A DNA stretch of 58,602 bases from positions 1 through 58,602 of the forward strand of contig JACBYF010000009.1 of assembly GCA_013415235.1 (NCBI GenBank), written 5' to 3'. This document shows positions 10,412-19,325 of this stretch, piece after piece; the first letter of the stretch is position 1; every line of letters begins with the position of its first letter. Position numbers and translations under genes: made by a program. This DNA comes from Gemelliphila palaticanis. Its GTDB lineage: Bacteria; Bacillota; Bacilli; Staphylococcales; Gemellaceae. Under the pieces are notes generated by a model. That model was given only the letters and a program-made list of their open reading frames with translations, was not told the DNA's origin and did no database searches.

Positions 10412-11140
10412 TTATTCCTTAGTTGTTAATGATAAGTATATTTCATCCAATGACGCACCTTGCATTGAAAACTCTTCTCTTATTTTTTCTAATGTTCCAT
10501 TCGCTAATATCTTTCCTTCATGTATAATAACAAAGTTATCGCAATATCTCTCTGCTGTAGCTAATATGTGAGTAGACATTAGTATACTTTTTCCATTATC
10601 TTTTTCTGAAATCATTAGGTTTATCAAATCATTTATTGCTATGGGGTCTAATCCTAAAAAAGGTTCATCTATTATGTATAAACTTGGTTCTACTAGAAAT
10701 GAACAAATAATCATAACTTTTTGTTTCATCCCTTTTGAAAAATATACAGGGAAAAACTTCTTCTTATCTTTTAATTTAAATAATTCAAGAAGTTTATCTG
10801 CTCTTTCCCAAGCGTATTTCATATCCAATCCGTATGACATAGCTGTTAAATTAATATGTTCTTCTAATGTTAATTCTTCGTATAAAATTGGACTTTCAGG
10901 TATATAAGATATTTCTTGTCTGTACTTTTCTACATCTTTATCAATATTAAGCCCATTAACTGAAATACTTCCATCCATTGGTTTTAATAAACCTAATATA
11001 TGTTTTATAGTTGTAGATTTCCCTGCTCCATTTAATCCTATTAGTGCTGTTATACTACCTTTTTCTATATTAAAATTTATATTTTCTATTACTTTTTTTC
11101 TATTATAACCACCCGTAAGTGACTTAATTTCTAAAACCAT
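10412..11140 (-). CDS. ecsA: ABC transporter ATP-binding protein EcsA
   Basis: A 242-residue nucleotide-binding subunit partnering EcsB. It has Walker A GLNGAGKST, Q-loop ISYIPESPILYEELT, signature FSKGMKQKVMI (SKGMKQK in place of SGGQ, as in EcsA/YtrB-type importer-like ATPases), Walker B LYIIDEPFLGLDP and switch His in STHIL. It lies 4 bp after coaE in the same operon. Confidence 0.9.
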   Translation of the reverse strand: MVLEIKSLTGGYNRKKVIENINFNIEKGSITALIGLNGAGKSTTIKHILGLLKPMDGSISVNGLNIDKDVEKYRQEISYIPESPILYEELTLEEHINLTAMSYGLDMKYAWERADKLLELFKLKDKKKFFPVYFSKGMKQKVMIICSFLVEPSLYIIDEPFLGLDPIAINDLINLMISEKDNGKSILMSTHILATAERYCDNFVIIHEGKILANGTLEKIREEFSMQGASLDEIYLSLTTKE

Positions 11141-11144
11141 AAAT

Positions 11145-11717
11145 TTATCCTTTCAAAACTTCTAATATTTTATCCATTTGTAAATAACTATCTTCTTTAG
11201 AACCGTTATTATCTATTACAAAATCTGCAAGTTTAGACTTTTCTTTAGATGTCATTTGACTGTTTATACGTCTTAATGCTTCTTCTTTCGAAAAATTATT
11301 TCTCTCCATTAACCTAATAAGTTGTGTTTCTTTTTCTACATGAACCACTATTACCTTATCTACTATGTTATTAAAATTTATTTCATATAGTAATGCCATA
11401 TCTAGAAAAATTATATTTTTAGCCTCAGAAAATTTATTAATTATTATTTCTTTAATTTTAGGGTGAGTTATTTGGTTTAATTTTTCTAACTTTGATTTAT
11501 CTTTAAAAACAATCCCACCTAATTTTTTTCTATCTATGGTATGATCTGTTAATATTTCTTTGCCAAATTCTGATAAAATTTGTTTTTTTACATCATTATT
11601 TTCTAAAATTTGATGACCTATTTTATCAGCATCAATAACTTCATAATTTTTTGTTAACAAATAATTAATTATTAAACTTTTTCCACATGCTATGCTTCCT
11701 GTTATAGCTACTTTCAT
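11145..11717 (-). CDS. coaE: dephospho-CoA kinase
   Basis: Phosphorylates dephospho-CoA in the last step of coenzyme A synthesis. The protein has 190 residues from the ATG at 11717, which sits 5 bp after AGGAGA and begins MKVAITGSIACGKS, the P-loop kinase opening; the longer upstream frame has no ribosome site. IDADKIGHQI, the LDMALLYE substrate-lid region and LMERNNFSKEEALRRI are family features. It is the first gene of the coaE-ecsA-ecsB-flavoprotein-pepA operon. A TATAAT-containing AT-rich stretch just upstream may hold the promoter, without a clear -35. Confidence 0.95.
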   Translation of the reverse strand: MKVAITGSIACGKSLIINYLLTKNYEVIDADKIGHQILENNDVKKQILSEFGKEILTDHTIDRKKLGGIVFKDKSKLEKLNQITHPKIKEIIINKFSEAKNIIFLDMALLYEINFNNIVDKVIVVHVEKETQLIRLMERNNFSKEEALRRINSQMTSKEKSKLADFVIDNNGSKEDSYLQMDKILEVLKG

Positions 11718-11814
11718 ATTATCTCCTAAACATTGTATATTATATAATTTTAACACAGCTAATTATCTTTTACTATAATAATTACACAATTATTTATATA
11801 CTATTTTCCAAATA

Positions 11815-11858
11815 AAAAATAGACATAAGAAATTATACAAATTCTTATATCTATTTTT
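11815..11858 (-). terminator. terminator after lepB
   Basis: The inverted repeat AAAAATAGACATAAGAA / TTCTTATATCTATTTTT has A and T runs on both sides. It lies 15 bp after lepB and before coaE. Confidence 0.8.
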
Positions 11859-11872
11859 TGTTTACATATACA

Positions 11873-12424
11873 CTAGAATGTTTTAAATTCACTAAAAGGA
11901 TAGTATCTAAGCACTACCTTTCCTACTATAGCATCTTTTTTAACAAAACCGAATGCTCTACTATCTGTACTATTAGGTCTATTATCTCCCATCACAAAAT
12001 ACATATTTTCAGGAACTTTTTTAGATTGTGTACTTTTTAAATATTCTATATTAAAATCAGGGGTTAAATTATCCCCACCTTTTTGTTTTAGTTCTTCTTT
12101 TTTCTTATCTAAATAAGGTTCTTCTGTTTTCTTTCCATTTACATATAAAATATCATCTATAACCTCTACAGTATCTCCTGGTAAACCTATTATTCTTTTT
12201 ATATAGTCGTCTGTTTCGTTTGCATGAAATACTATTTCATCTCCATGCTGATAATCGCTACCTATTTTACTTATAAATACTTTATCATTATCTGCAAACG
12301 TATAATCCATAGAATGTCCTTTTACTGTATAAGGTGCTACTAAATAAGTAGATATAATAAAGTATAAAGCTATCGATACTACAACTACTAATATCCATTC
12401 AAATATTTCTTTTAAAAATTTCAC
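11873..12424 (-). CDS. lepB: signal peptidase I
   Basis: Membrane-bound serine protease that cleaves signal peptides of exported proteins. It has 183 residues, the short Gram-positive form, with one N-terminal transmembrane helix (about 9-30). The Ser/Lys dyad is visible: Ser38 in VKGHSMDYTF and Lys76 in DDYIKRIIGLPGD. The C-terminal box GDNRPNSTDSRAFG is also present. The start is GTG (12422-12424) behind AAAGAGG. A TATAAT lies about 45 bp upstream. It is transcribed alone and ends at its own terminator. Confidence 0.95.
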   Translation of the reverse strand: MKFLKEIFEWILVVVVSIALYFIISTYLVAPYTVKGHSMDYTFADNDKVFISKIGSDYQHGDEIVFHANETDDYIKRIIGLPGDTVEVIDDILYVNGKKTEEPYLDKKKEELKQKGGDNLTPDFNIEYLKSTQSKKVPENMYFVMGDNRPNSTDSRAFGFVKKDAIVGKVVLRYYPFSEFKTF

Positions 12425-12512
12425 AATATAACCTCTTTACTATTTTAATTATTTTTAATTATATCATAGCGTAATCTTTATTTCTAGTCTTTAATAATTT
12501 ATATAATTAAAA

Positions 12513-12556
12513 AGCAGGAAATACATTTATGTAAACAATAAAGAAAATTTCCTGCT
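12513..12556 (-). terminator. terminator after M42 aminopeptidase gene
   Basis: On the minus strand AGCAGGAAAT pairs with ATTTCCTGCT and is followed by TTTTT, 43 bp after the upstream gene. Confidence 0.8.
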
Positions 12557-12598
12557 CATTATAATAATTATAATTTTATATTTAAGTTTTATAATATA

Positions 12599-13633
12599 TT
12601 ATATCATTTCACTAAATAAATATGCTTCTACTAACTTATAAGTTTCTTCTACAGAATCAGTATGTGTTCTTTCATAAGCATGGCTAGATTCTACCCCTGC
12701 ACCTATAAGTCCATGTTTTATATCTGCACCTGCTATTAAAGCAGTAGAAGCATCACTTCCATAATATGGATAAATATCTAATTTATAATTTATATTATTA
12801 TCTTTGCATAATTTAACAAAATGATTTCTAAGATCATAATGATAAGGTCCAGAAGCATCTTTGACACATATAGATACTGTATATTCATCTGTAAGTTGAC
12901 CGTCCCCCATAGCTCCCATATCGACTGCAAGATATTCTACTACTTTTGGACTAATACTAGAATTTCCACCATATCCAATTTCTTCATTATTAGAGAAATA
13001 AAAGTTAGTAGTATATGGTAATTTTTTATTATTTTCTTTTATATCTCTCAATAATTCTATAAGTATTGCAGCACTTATTTTATCATCTAAATGTCTTGAT
13101 TTTATAAATCCTGTATCAGTAATTTCAGTTCGAGTATCAAACGATATAAAATCTCCAACTTGTACTCCATATTTTTCTGTTTCTTCTGCTGATTTTGATT
13201 TTATATCTAGTCTTATTTCCATATTACTTTGTGTTCTTTCGGCTGTTCCTGCATCTCTGTAAACATGAATACTAGTTTGATGTATAAGAATTGTACCTGT
13301 TAATTTTTCACCATTGCTTAGATGCACTATACAATTCTCCCCTTCTATAGAGTTGTAAGAAAATCCTCCTACCAACATAAAAGATAGTCTTCCATCAGGC
13401 TTTATTCCTCTAACCATTGCTCCTAAAGTGTCTATATGAGCTGTAACGAATCGTTCTTTATCATCATTTTCCCCTACTACTTTTAGAAGAAGTCCTCCCT
13501 TATTAGTTATCTCAGGACTATAACCAAAACTTTTTAGCTCTTTATCTAAATAATTAATTATATCATTAGTATATCCTGAAGGTGATGGAATAGAAGTTAA
13601 TTTTTTTATGTATTCCACTGTATTTTTAGACAT
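12599..13633 (-). CDS. M42 family aminopeptidase (glutamyl aminopeptidase/deblocking type)
   Basis: A 344-residue di-metal cytosolic aminopeptidase. The first metal His/Asp pair is in VTAHIDTLGAMV, the bridging Asp in SRHLDDKISAAI, the catalytic Glu pair in SNNEEIGYGG, another ligand in VDMGAMGDGQ, and the last His in ESSHAYERTH. The insert between strands is the dodecamer-forming domain usual for M42. It starts behind GGGGGAC, and a promoter is seen at 13672-13699. PepA-like, YsdC-like and FrvX-like members are hard to separate by eye. Confidence 0.93.
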   Translation of the reverse strand: MSKNTVEYIKKLTSIPSPSGYTNDIINYLDKELKSFGYSPEITNKGGLLLKVVGENDDKERFVTAHIDTLGAMVRGIKPDGRLSFMLVGGFSYNSIEGENCIVHLSNGEKLTGTILIHQTSIHVYRDAGTAERTQSNMEIRLDIKSKSAEETEKYGVQVGDFISFDTRTEITDTGFIKSRHLDDKISAAILIELLRDIKENNKKLPYTTNFYFSNNEEIGYGGNSSISPKVVEYLAVDMGAMGDGQLTDEYTVSICVKDASGPYHYDLRNHFVKLCKDNNINYKLDIYPYYGSDASTALIAGADIKHGLIGAGVESSHAYERTHTDSVEETYKLVEAYLFSEMI

Positions 13634-13671
13634 TATATTGTCCCCCTTGAAAAATTTTTATTTCAATTAAA

Positions 13672-13699
13672 ATTATATCATATAAAATTTAATATGCAA
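13672..13699 (-). promoter_or_regulatory. promoter of M42 aminopeptidase gene
   Basis: TTGCAT (13694-13699), 16-bp spacer and TATAAT (13672-13677) on the minus strand, about 40 bp before the start codon. Confidence 0.7.
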
Positions 13700-13780
13700 T
13701 AATATTTTAAAAATTAAATTTTATTTTCTTAATATATTTTTTAGAACTTAAATTTTAGTTATTGTTTAAATAATCTTATT

Positions 13781-14195
13781 TTAAGATAGTTCTAATTCAC
13801 AAATAACTCTTTTTACACCTTCTTCATCTATAGCTGCTATTTTGATATAATCAAAGCCATTGTTCTTCACTTCTTAAAAATAGATTTTGAATTAGGTATA
13901 TTTAATTTGGATAATTTTATATTGGTTATATCTTCTAGGTTAAACTTCTTCCAAAAAGTGAATTTTATCAATATTTTGATTAATTATATAGTAAATTTTC
14001 TTTTCCTGTATATATTCATCTAGCGACAATTATGCAAGGTTTTTCTTTATTATTTTTTTATCAAAAATACCACAAATCATATTATCATAAACTTCTCCAT
14101 AAAAATAAACTTAATATAGTTAATTTTTATTTCCGTTTTCTAATTTATTAAAAATACTTATACTATAAAATACAATATCTAATGATTTATCATTA
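13781..14195 (-). pseudogene. decayed copy of the 184-residue protein at 18275-18829
   Basis: The 3' end translates to DYIKIAAIDEEGVKRVICELELS and stop, matching the C-terminus of the protein at 18275-18829. Further homology is visible around 14070-14190 (complement of CCACAAATCAT, and the stretch matching the parent's first 40 codons), in the same order as in the parent. Between them the frame is broken by stops and deletions. It lies at the 3' edge of the immunity array. Confidence 0.75.
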
Positions 14196-14219
14196 AAAAT
14201 TAATAAATTAATACCATAC

Positions 14220-14966
14220 TTATTTAGACACGTCGATATCACTATTTAACATACCTCCTACAAAAATATATTCAATAATTACATCGCATATATTTCCATT
14301 TTCATCATAACCAAAATAAACTGGATATTGACCATCACCATAACCTGATTGAATCATAGGTATAGTATACTCAGTATTTGGAATTTTAAAATTAATCCAA
14401 TCCCCTACTTCTGTTTGAAATTTTGGATATTTTAAATAACTTTTTTTAAATTCATCATCAAAAAAGTTATCGTATATATCTTTACCAGGATTTTCTTCAC
14501 ACCAATTATCTACAAAATCACAGTAAGCATCTCTTGTTTTAATGTCAACTATTGTGGCTAAACCTGCATCTACATTAAAACCAAATATACTATCTCTATC
14601 TATATCTTCTAAGTTCTCATCTCCCTTTAAAGCCTGATGGTATACTTTAGGAGTGTTGTTGTTAAACTTAATTCTTGTTGCTATATATCTATAGTAATTT
14701 TCTTCAATTTCTGCAACTAAAGTTTCTAATTGATACTTACCGATAGGAACTTCTATAATATATGGTTGTTCTTCTCTAGTTAGCCAAACTAATGGATCTC
14801 TTACTAATACTTTACTATCATAAAAGTTTACTTCTCCCATATTTAATATAAAAAGATTATTTGCATCTATTTTCTTCATTTTAAAAAGTTCATCAAAATT
14901 TACTGGTGAAACCAATAAATTTTTAACTTGTTCATATTTTTCTAACCATTCTTTTGTTGTATACAT
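14220..14966 (-). CDS. DUF4241 domain protein, putative immunity protein
   Basis: A 248-residue soluble protein with the DUF4241 layout: N-terminal TKEWLEKYEQVKNLL, central LVRDPLVWLTREE, then GFNVDAGLATIVDIKTRDAY and the terminal IPMIQSGYGDGQYPVYFGYDENG. DUF4241 proteins are commonly encoded next to polymorphic toxins. It is clearly paralogous to 25074-25787, with nearly the same blocks in the same order. The C-terminus is extended (FVGGMLNSDIDVSK) relative to the paralogue. No toxin gene is adjacent; the immunity role is inferred from family and context. Confidence 0.82.
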   Translation of the reverse strand: MYTTKEWLEKYEQVKNLLVSPVNFDELFKMKKIDANNLFILNMGEVNFYDSKVLVRDPLVWLTREEQPYIIEVPIGKYQLETLVAEIEENYYRYIATRIKFNNNTPKVYHQALKGDENLEDIDRDSIFGFNVDAGLATIVDIKTRDAYCDFVDNWCEENPGKDIYDNFFDDEFKKSYLKYPKFQTEVGDWINFKIPNTEYTIPMIQSGYGDGQYPVYFGYDENGNICDVIIEYIFVGGMLNSDIDVSK

Positions 14967-14990
14967 AATTTCACCTCTTATAAAATCAAA

Positions 14991-15194
14991 TTACAATTTT
15001 ATCTTTATTACTTTTTGATAGATTTTTTCATCTAAATAGCAATTTACACATCTTCCATTTTCAAATTTATGTTGGCAATTTTTATAGCCATAAAGATAAT
15101 GAGAACAATTCGGGCATAGATTAGCCATTTTAGAAGTTTCTACAAAATATTTACTTTCACACTCATCACAAATATTAATTGTCTTATTTTTCAT
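14991..15194 (-). CDS. small zinc-ribbon protein
   Basis: A 67-residue protein with eight cysteines in CxxC-type pairs: CDECESKYF, CPNCSHY, CQHKF and CVNCYL. These could bind two zinc ions. The family is not recognised. The start follows a TCAGGAGAA site. A frameshifted copy with the same upstream sequence lies at 23019-23224. It is positioned 24 bp upstream of the DUF4241 gene, so they are likely co-transcribed. It might be a nucleic-acid or protein-binding accessory protein, but nothing in the sequence decides this. Confidence 0.72.
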   Translation of the reverse strand: MKNKTINICDECESKYFVETSKMANLCPNCSHYLYGYKNCQHKFENGRCVNCYLDEKIYQKVIKIKL

Positions 15195-15218
15195 AAAATT
15201 CTCCTGATATATTAAATT

Positions 15219-15689
15219 TTAACTTTCCCATGCAATATCAATAATTTCAAAATTACTATTGAATCTAACTGCGAGTACTTCATCACTTTCTTCAGGATAT
15301 ATCATATAGTCTACAATAATTGTATTTTCTCCATCTACCCAAAATCCTATATTTGTAACTTTCATACACTGTACAAATTCTTTTACATCTTCTGGTAAAT
15401 CAAGTTCTATCTCTTCTCTATGAAAAACTATGTATTCACTATCTTCTAATAAATATGCTTCTAATGCTTTCCTAGCAATTTCATCATTGTTACCAAAATT
15501 CGTTAAAAAATCACAAAAAGTGTCTAAAATTTTTGTCGTAATTTTAAATGATTTTTCACACCAAAGCGTTGTATTGATTCCATTTACCTCTTCTTCCCAC
15601 AATACAGTAACACCGTTACTAAATCCCAAATCATCATCTAATCCATTTAAATCTAATTCTCCAAAAAATTTATGATTTATTTTTTCCAT
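15219..15689 (-). CDS. DUF2004-like protein, putative immunity protein
   Basis: A 156-residue acidic soluble protein. INHKFFGELDLNGLDD at the start, a middle helical region, and a C-terminal half with VTNIGFWVDGENTIIVDYMIYPEESDEVLAVRF ending in a WES motif resemble the DUF2004 family. A GGAGG site gives a firm start. The decayed gene upstream overlaps its first codons, an arrangement typical of coupled genes in this array. Function inferred only from context. Confidence 0.65.
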   Translation of the reverse strand: MEKINHKFFGELDLNGLDDDLGFSNGVTVLWEEEVNGINTTLWCEKSFKITTKILDTFCDFLTNFGNNDEIARKALEAYLLEDSEYIVFHREEIELDLPEDVKEFVQCMKVTNIGFWVDGENTIIVDYMIYPEESDEVLAVRFNSNFEIIDIAWES

Positions 15690-16370
15690 ATTATTTCCTC
15701 CGTTTTTATTTTTTTAGATTTTTCTAAATCTTCGATTACACTATAAATAACATCTATTATATCTGCTTCATCTAGATGATATTCTTTTAAAAATCTACTA
15801 ATTTTTTCATATATTATATCCAATTCTTCAATATCTCTATCCCAATAATCATCAGAATCTATAATGTTATGTTTTTTTTAAAATTGACTCAATTTCTTCA
15901 TAAGCTTTTATTAATAAATGATTTTTCACTCTATTTTTTATTTCTTCCTTACATTCTTCTACGACAAGCAAAGCATTTTTATCACTTGGATCAAGTTCTG
16001 CCCAACGAAGTGCATAGACAATTGCAAGTTCTTCTTTATCTTCTAAATACTGATAGCCATATGCCATACGCTTATTCCATTCAGCTTTTTCTTGTCCTTC
16101 TTTCCTAACTGATTCTAAAATAAAAATTGATATTTTAAGTAATTCACTTCCTAATTCTATTTCTGTTCCTTTTTCATTCTATCCTATGATTGCAAAATTT
16201 TGATAAGCACGAGCAAGTTGATAAGTGATTCTATAATTTCTCTCTTCAACTGGTATACTTTCAAGTTCTTCTATACATGTAAGAAATTGATTTTTATCAG
16301 TTAGTTCTTATATTTTTTGAAAAATTTCTCTTCTAGTTCTTTATTATAAATCAGTTTGTTTTCTTCTAAA
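15677..16370 (-). pseudogene. broken TPR-like immunity-array gene (frameshift and stops)
   Basis: Reading from 16370 down, the translation gives YTFLEENKLIYNKELEEKFF, then after a frame change ELTDKNQFLTCIEELESIP and YQLARAYQNFAIIG, a TAG stop, then SELLKISIFILESVRKEG and the open segment MAYGYQYLEDKEELAIVYAL to IESILKK. A run of eight A then shifts the frame; with seven A it would continue HNIIDSDDYWDRDIEELD and end EDLEKSKKIKTEEIIWKK at 15677. This looks like one gene of roughly 220 codons with at least three lesions. The helical repeat pattern recalls the N-terminal half of the protein at 17196-18239. Confidence 0.72.
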
Positions 16371-16381
16371 AAAGTATACCG

Positions 16382-16543
16382 TTAATGAAAATTGTCCTTG
16401 AATCCTACTATTTTTATCCTTTTATTTAAATAAGAAAACAACTTTAAAAATGTACGGTGGGGCATAGGTGAACTTTTCATAAACAATTCTTTTAGGTTAT
16501 TTTTATATTCTATTTTTATTTTCTTATTAGTAGATTTATCCAT
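16382..16543 (-). CDS. hypothetical 53-residue protein, possibly a gene fragment
   Basis: Short frame from ATG (16541-16543), behind GGTGAG, beginning MDKSTNKKIKIEYKNNL and ending GFKDNFH. It is basic, with no membrane segment or recognised domain. Position, direction and spacing fit the array, but it may be the 5' remnant of the broken gene that follows. Confidence 0.4.
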   Translation of the reverse strand: MDKSTNKKIKIEYKNNLKELFMKSSPMPHRTFLKLFSYLNKRIKIVGFKDNFH

Positions 16544-16563
16544 ATCTCACCGCAATAAAATTT

Positions 16564-17067
16564 TTATACTTCTTCTTCTGTAATAAGCATTGTAAGAAAT
16601 TCTTCAAAACTATTAGCAAGCACTTGTATTTCATAATCATATTCTTGAAAGCAAACAGATACTTTTGGCTCTCCATTCTTTCCACATTCACGATAATCTA
16701 AATAAATCATATCGTGTCCTCCAGATTCTGTGTCAGCAATAATTACTCCCACATCTCTCGGATATTCCCGCACACTAAACCAAAATTCATTACCAAATTT
16801 CCCAAAAAGTGAATAATTTTTTTCACTTCCAATACTATAAAAACATTCAATCCCAATGACATTCACTTCATTGCTTTTTACGTTTTTATTTACCCAATAA
16901 TTACGAATTAAATTTCCACCATTTCTACTTTTCATCATATCAATATATGCTTGTGGTAATTTATATCCAAGTTTACTTTCTGCATCACGGATAATTTCAT
17001 TTGTAAGTGGCTCTCCTGTACAATTTTCTTTATAATAATTATGTTCACTCCAAATATATTTTTTCAC
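16564..17067 (-). CDS. SMI1/KNR4 (SUKH) family immunity protein
   Basis: A 167-residue SUKH-fold protein. The N-terminal landmark LGYKLPQAYIDMMKSRNGG is the typical SUKH helix-turn with terminal Gly pair. IGIECFYSIGS and the central GVIIADTESGGHDMIYLDYR with following acidic stretch match the core sheet. SUKH proteins are the largest immunity superfamily of bacterial polymorphic toxins, neutralising diverse nuclease and other toxins by direct binding. The start follows AAGGAGGATTA. No partner toxin is present. Confidence 0.88.
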   Translation of the reverse strand: MKKYIWSEHNYYKENCTGEPLTNEIIRDAESKLGYKLPQAYIDMMKSRNGGNLIRNYWVNKNVKSNEVNVIGIECFYSIGSEKNYSLFGKFGNEFWFSVREYPRDVGVIIADTESGGHDMIYLDYRECGKNGEPKVSVCFQEYDYEIQVLANSFEEFLTMLITEEEV

Positions 17068-17087
17068 ATTAATCCTCCTTTAGAGTA

Positions 17088-17160
17088 TTATTCAAATTCA
17101 CTTGTTACATATACCCATAGTTGCTTACATTGTATAATTAATTCTTCGTGGCAACCAAAT
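17088..17160 (-). pseudogene. C-terminal gene remnant
   Basis: The minus strand reads HEELIIQCKQLWVYVTSEFE and stop, with no start. The EELIIQ(Y/C)xQL segment and its DNA match the end of the 53-residue ORF at 22865-23026, showing the C-terminus that ORF has lost. Confidence 0.55.
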
Positions 17161-17195
17161 TTTAAAAATTTTTTATTTTATTTCTTTATTTAATT

Positions 17196-18239
17196 TTAAA
17201 ATCTCTCGTATTCTCCCTCAAATACAAATTTTTCAGGATTTGCTTTGATATAGTTTAGTTCGTTTTCTTCGCCTTCATATTTATAAATAAAGTCATCTGC
17301 TTCATCTAAAATTTTAAAAAATTCTTCTCCATTTTTGTTTTCCAATGATTCAAGCATATTCCATCGTTCCTCTCTATCAAAGGAAATCGTACCACCACAA
17401 TAATCAATCACTTTTTGAAAATTAGCTGCAAACTCTGGCATTTCAAAATGTTTAAAACCATTTAACACATCTTCCCAAACAATTCCTGTAGAGTTATAGA
17501 AAAATTGATGATGCCCTCCATTACTTACCTCAGCAAAATACCAAGTTATCGCAAATAAATACCTTTGTTCTAATGTTAAAATTTCTGCTGATTTTATATA
17601 ATCTTCATAACCTTCGTAAATATTGATAATAAACCACAACGGCTCACAAATATCCCAAGACTCCTCAATATTTTGAATATCCTCTATGGTGATTTTTTTG
17701 TATATTTTTTTATTTTGTTCTTTTGCCAACTCAATTGTTTCTTCTATTTTCTTGTTTTTTCTCTTCATATATTCAAAATAGTGTTCAGACAAAAACGGAT
17801 AATTATCCTTTTCATTTTGTAATATTTCCTCAAGACGACTCATAGAAATAAATTCAAAACACCATATTCTCATTTTTTCATCATTTGAAATTTTTACTGC
17901 AATCTCAAATTTTTCAAAAGCATTCCTTGCTTGTGTTTCAAAATCATAATTAAGATTTTTTGCTAACTCACTATGTGAATAGGCATAACGATAGTACCAC
18001 ATTGCATCTCTATTTTCTTCTACTACCATATCCAAGATAGCCATTGCCTCTTCGTATTTCCCATTATTGTTGTATGCTCTTCCCAGTTCTGAGAGTAATT
18101 TCGAGTCTATCTCCTCTATATTTTCCGATAATAATAAATCCAAAATCAATTCACGATCGTAGTAAGCATGCAAATTTTGAATACATTTCAACTTGTCTTC
18201 ATTACTTAATTTTATAAATTCTTCTTTCGTTGGTTTCAT
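17196..18239 (-). CDS. TPR-like N-terminus fused to DUF4375 domain, putative immunity protein
   Basis: A 347-residue protein. The N-terminal half contains TPR-like helices (LLSELGRAYNNNGKYEEAMAIL, then a helix pair around WYYRYAYSHSELAK). The C-terminal domain from about residue 170 (ITIEDIQNIEESWDICEPLW, SNGGHHQFFYNSTG, FKHFEMPEFAANF) is DUF4375 (DMP19-like). The C-terminal 170 residues are strongly similar to 30346-30870, whose own N-terminal half has decayed. Spacing of 35 bp to the upstream gene suggests co-transcription. The immunity role is inferred. Confidence 0.78.
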   Translation of the reverse strand: MKPTKEEFIKLSNEDKLKCIQNLHAYYDRELILDLLLSENIEEIDSKLLSELGRAYNNNGKYEEAMAILDMVVEENRDAMWYYRYAYSHSELAKNLNYDFETQARNAFEKFEIAVKISNDEKMRIWCFEFISMSRLEEILQNEKDNYPFLSEHYFEYMKRKNKKIEETIELAKEQNKKIYKKITIEDIQNIEESWDICEPLWFIINIYEGYEDYIKSAEILTLEQRYLFAITWYFAEVSNGGHHQFFYNSTGIVWEDVLNGFKHFEMPEFAANFQKVIDYCGGTISFDREERWNMLESLENKNGEEFFKILDEADDFIYKYEGEENELNYIKANPEKFVFEGEYERF

Positions 18240-18274
18240 ATATTCCCCTCTCGTAATTAATAAACTTATTAAAC

Positions 18275-18829
18275 TTATGCAAGTTCTAACTCACAGATAA
18301 CTCTTTTGGTATCTAGTTCATCTATAACAGTAATTTTTATATAATCAAATCCATTTTTCTTCACTTCTTCAAAAGAAATCTTTTCTCCGTTAATAGTTTC
18401 TGTAATGTCATCTTCATCAAATTCAAAATCTTCTTTTTCTTCATCAAAATTAATATTATAGGCAAAATCTACTTCAATTTTAGAGTTTGGAATTTCTAAT
18501 TTAGAAAGTGGACGATTTTTGATATCTTCTAAATTTATCTCATCACAAAACATAGGATTGTATCCATATTTAGCTTCATCGTAGAGCAAAATTTCTTTTC
18601 CTGTGTGTATGCATTTTGCTACTATAAGACAAGTCTTACTCATATCATTTTCTTCATCATACAAACCACAAATCATATGTTCTTCAAGAAGTAAACCATA
18701 GAAATAAATTTCATATAGCTCATTGATATCTCCACTTTCTAATTTGTTGCAAATACAAATACTTGTAAATGTATCATCTGTATTTACTATATTGTAATTT
18801 TCTTCATTGATATAAGTTGGTACTCTCAT
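18275..18829 (-). CDS. hypothetical acidic protein of the immunity array
   Basis: A 184-residue soluble acidic protein with no family I can name. The last third, EKISFEEVKKNGFDYIKITVIDELDTKRVICELELA, is conserved in the decayed copy at 13781-14195. The start is at an ATG behind AGAGGAAA. No membrane segment or cysteine cluster. Presence in two copies on this island, one decayed, fits turnover of immunity-type genes. Confidence 0.7.
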   Translation of the reverse strand: MRVPTYINEENYNIVNTDDTFTSICICNKLESGDINELYEIYFYGLLLEEHMICGLYDEENDMSKTCLIVAKCIHTGKEILLYDEAKYGYNPMFCDEINLEDIKNRPLSKLEIPNSKIEVDFAYNINFDEEKEDFEFDEDDITETINGEKISFEEVKKNGFDYIKITVIDELDTKRVICELELA

Positions 18830-18849
18830 TTTATTTCCTCTCTTAATTA

Positions 18850-19314
18850 TTATATCGGTTCATTAAAAATAGAACATTCAAAGCCTATTAATATCATCTT
18901 ATTTTCTTTACTTTCTTTTTCAAAAATAAGAATCACTCCGCTTTTTAATATAATCTTAATTTTATTATTTCTTTCTTGAACCACAAACAACATCTTTTCT
19001 ATTTTCAGTTCATGTACTACCTTCTGAAACGAATAAACTTTTGATTTTTGAAAAATCCAAGCATCAAAATCAATTTCATCTCCTACATTCAAATCTTTAT
19101 CTAAAAATCTCAAAGAATCACAAAATATCATAATGAGTTCGTCATTAGAAAAATGAAATTCAATATCTCCATACTTTAAAATTTCAGTATTGATTAAATT
19201 ATTAATCTCTATATTTTCACCTAAAAAAGACATTACCTTCCACTTTGAAAATCCTAATTCTATAACACCAAATTTTCCTGTTTTTAAAAAATCTAAAATA
19301 GATATTTTATACAC
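18850..19314 (-). CDS. hypothetical protein of the immunity array
   Basis: A 154-residue protein starting MYKISILDFLKTGKFGVIELG, a pattern (TGxFGxIxLG) seen at the N-terminus of several small toxin-associated proteins, followed by alternating strands such as VQERNNKIKIILKSGVILIFE. It appears to be a mainly beta, soluble protein. It lies 20 bp after one neighbour and 11 bp before the next. Family not identified. Confidence 0.65.
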   Translation of the reverse strand: MYKISILDFLKTGKFGVIELGFSKWKVMSFLGENIEINNLINTEILKYGDIEFHFSNDELIMIFCDSLRFLDKDLNVGDEIDFDAWIFQKSKVYSFQKVVHELKIEKMLFVVQERNNKIKIILKSGVILIFEKESKENKMILIGFECSIFNEPI

Positions 19315-19325
19315 AATCTAAACTC

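Noticed and set aside
15430..16108. Plus-strand frames opposite array genes
   Set aside because: Antisense shadows of AT-rich minus-strand genes, without ribosome sites or family resemblance.
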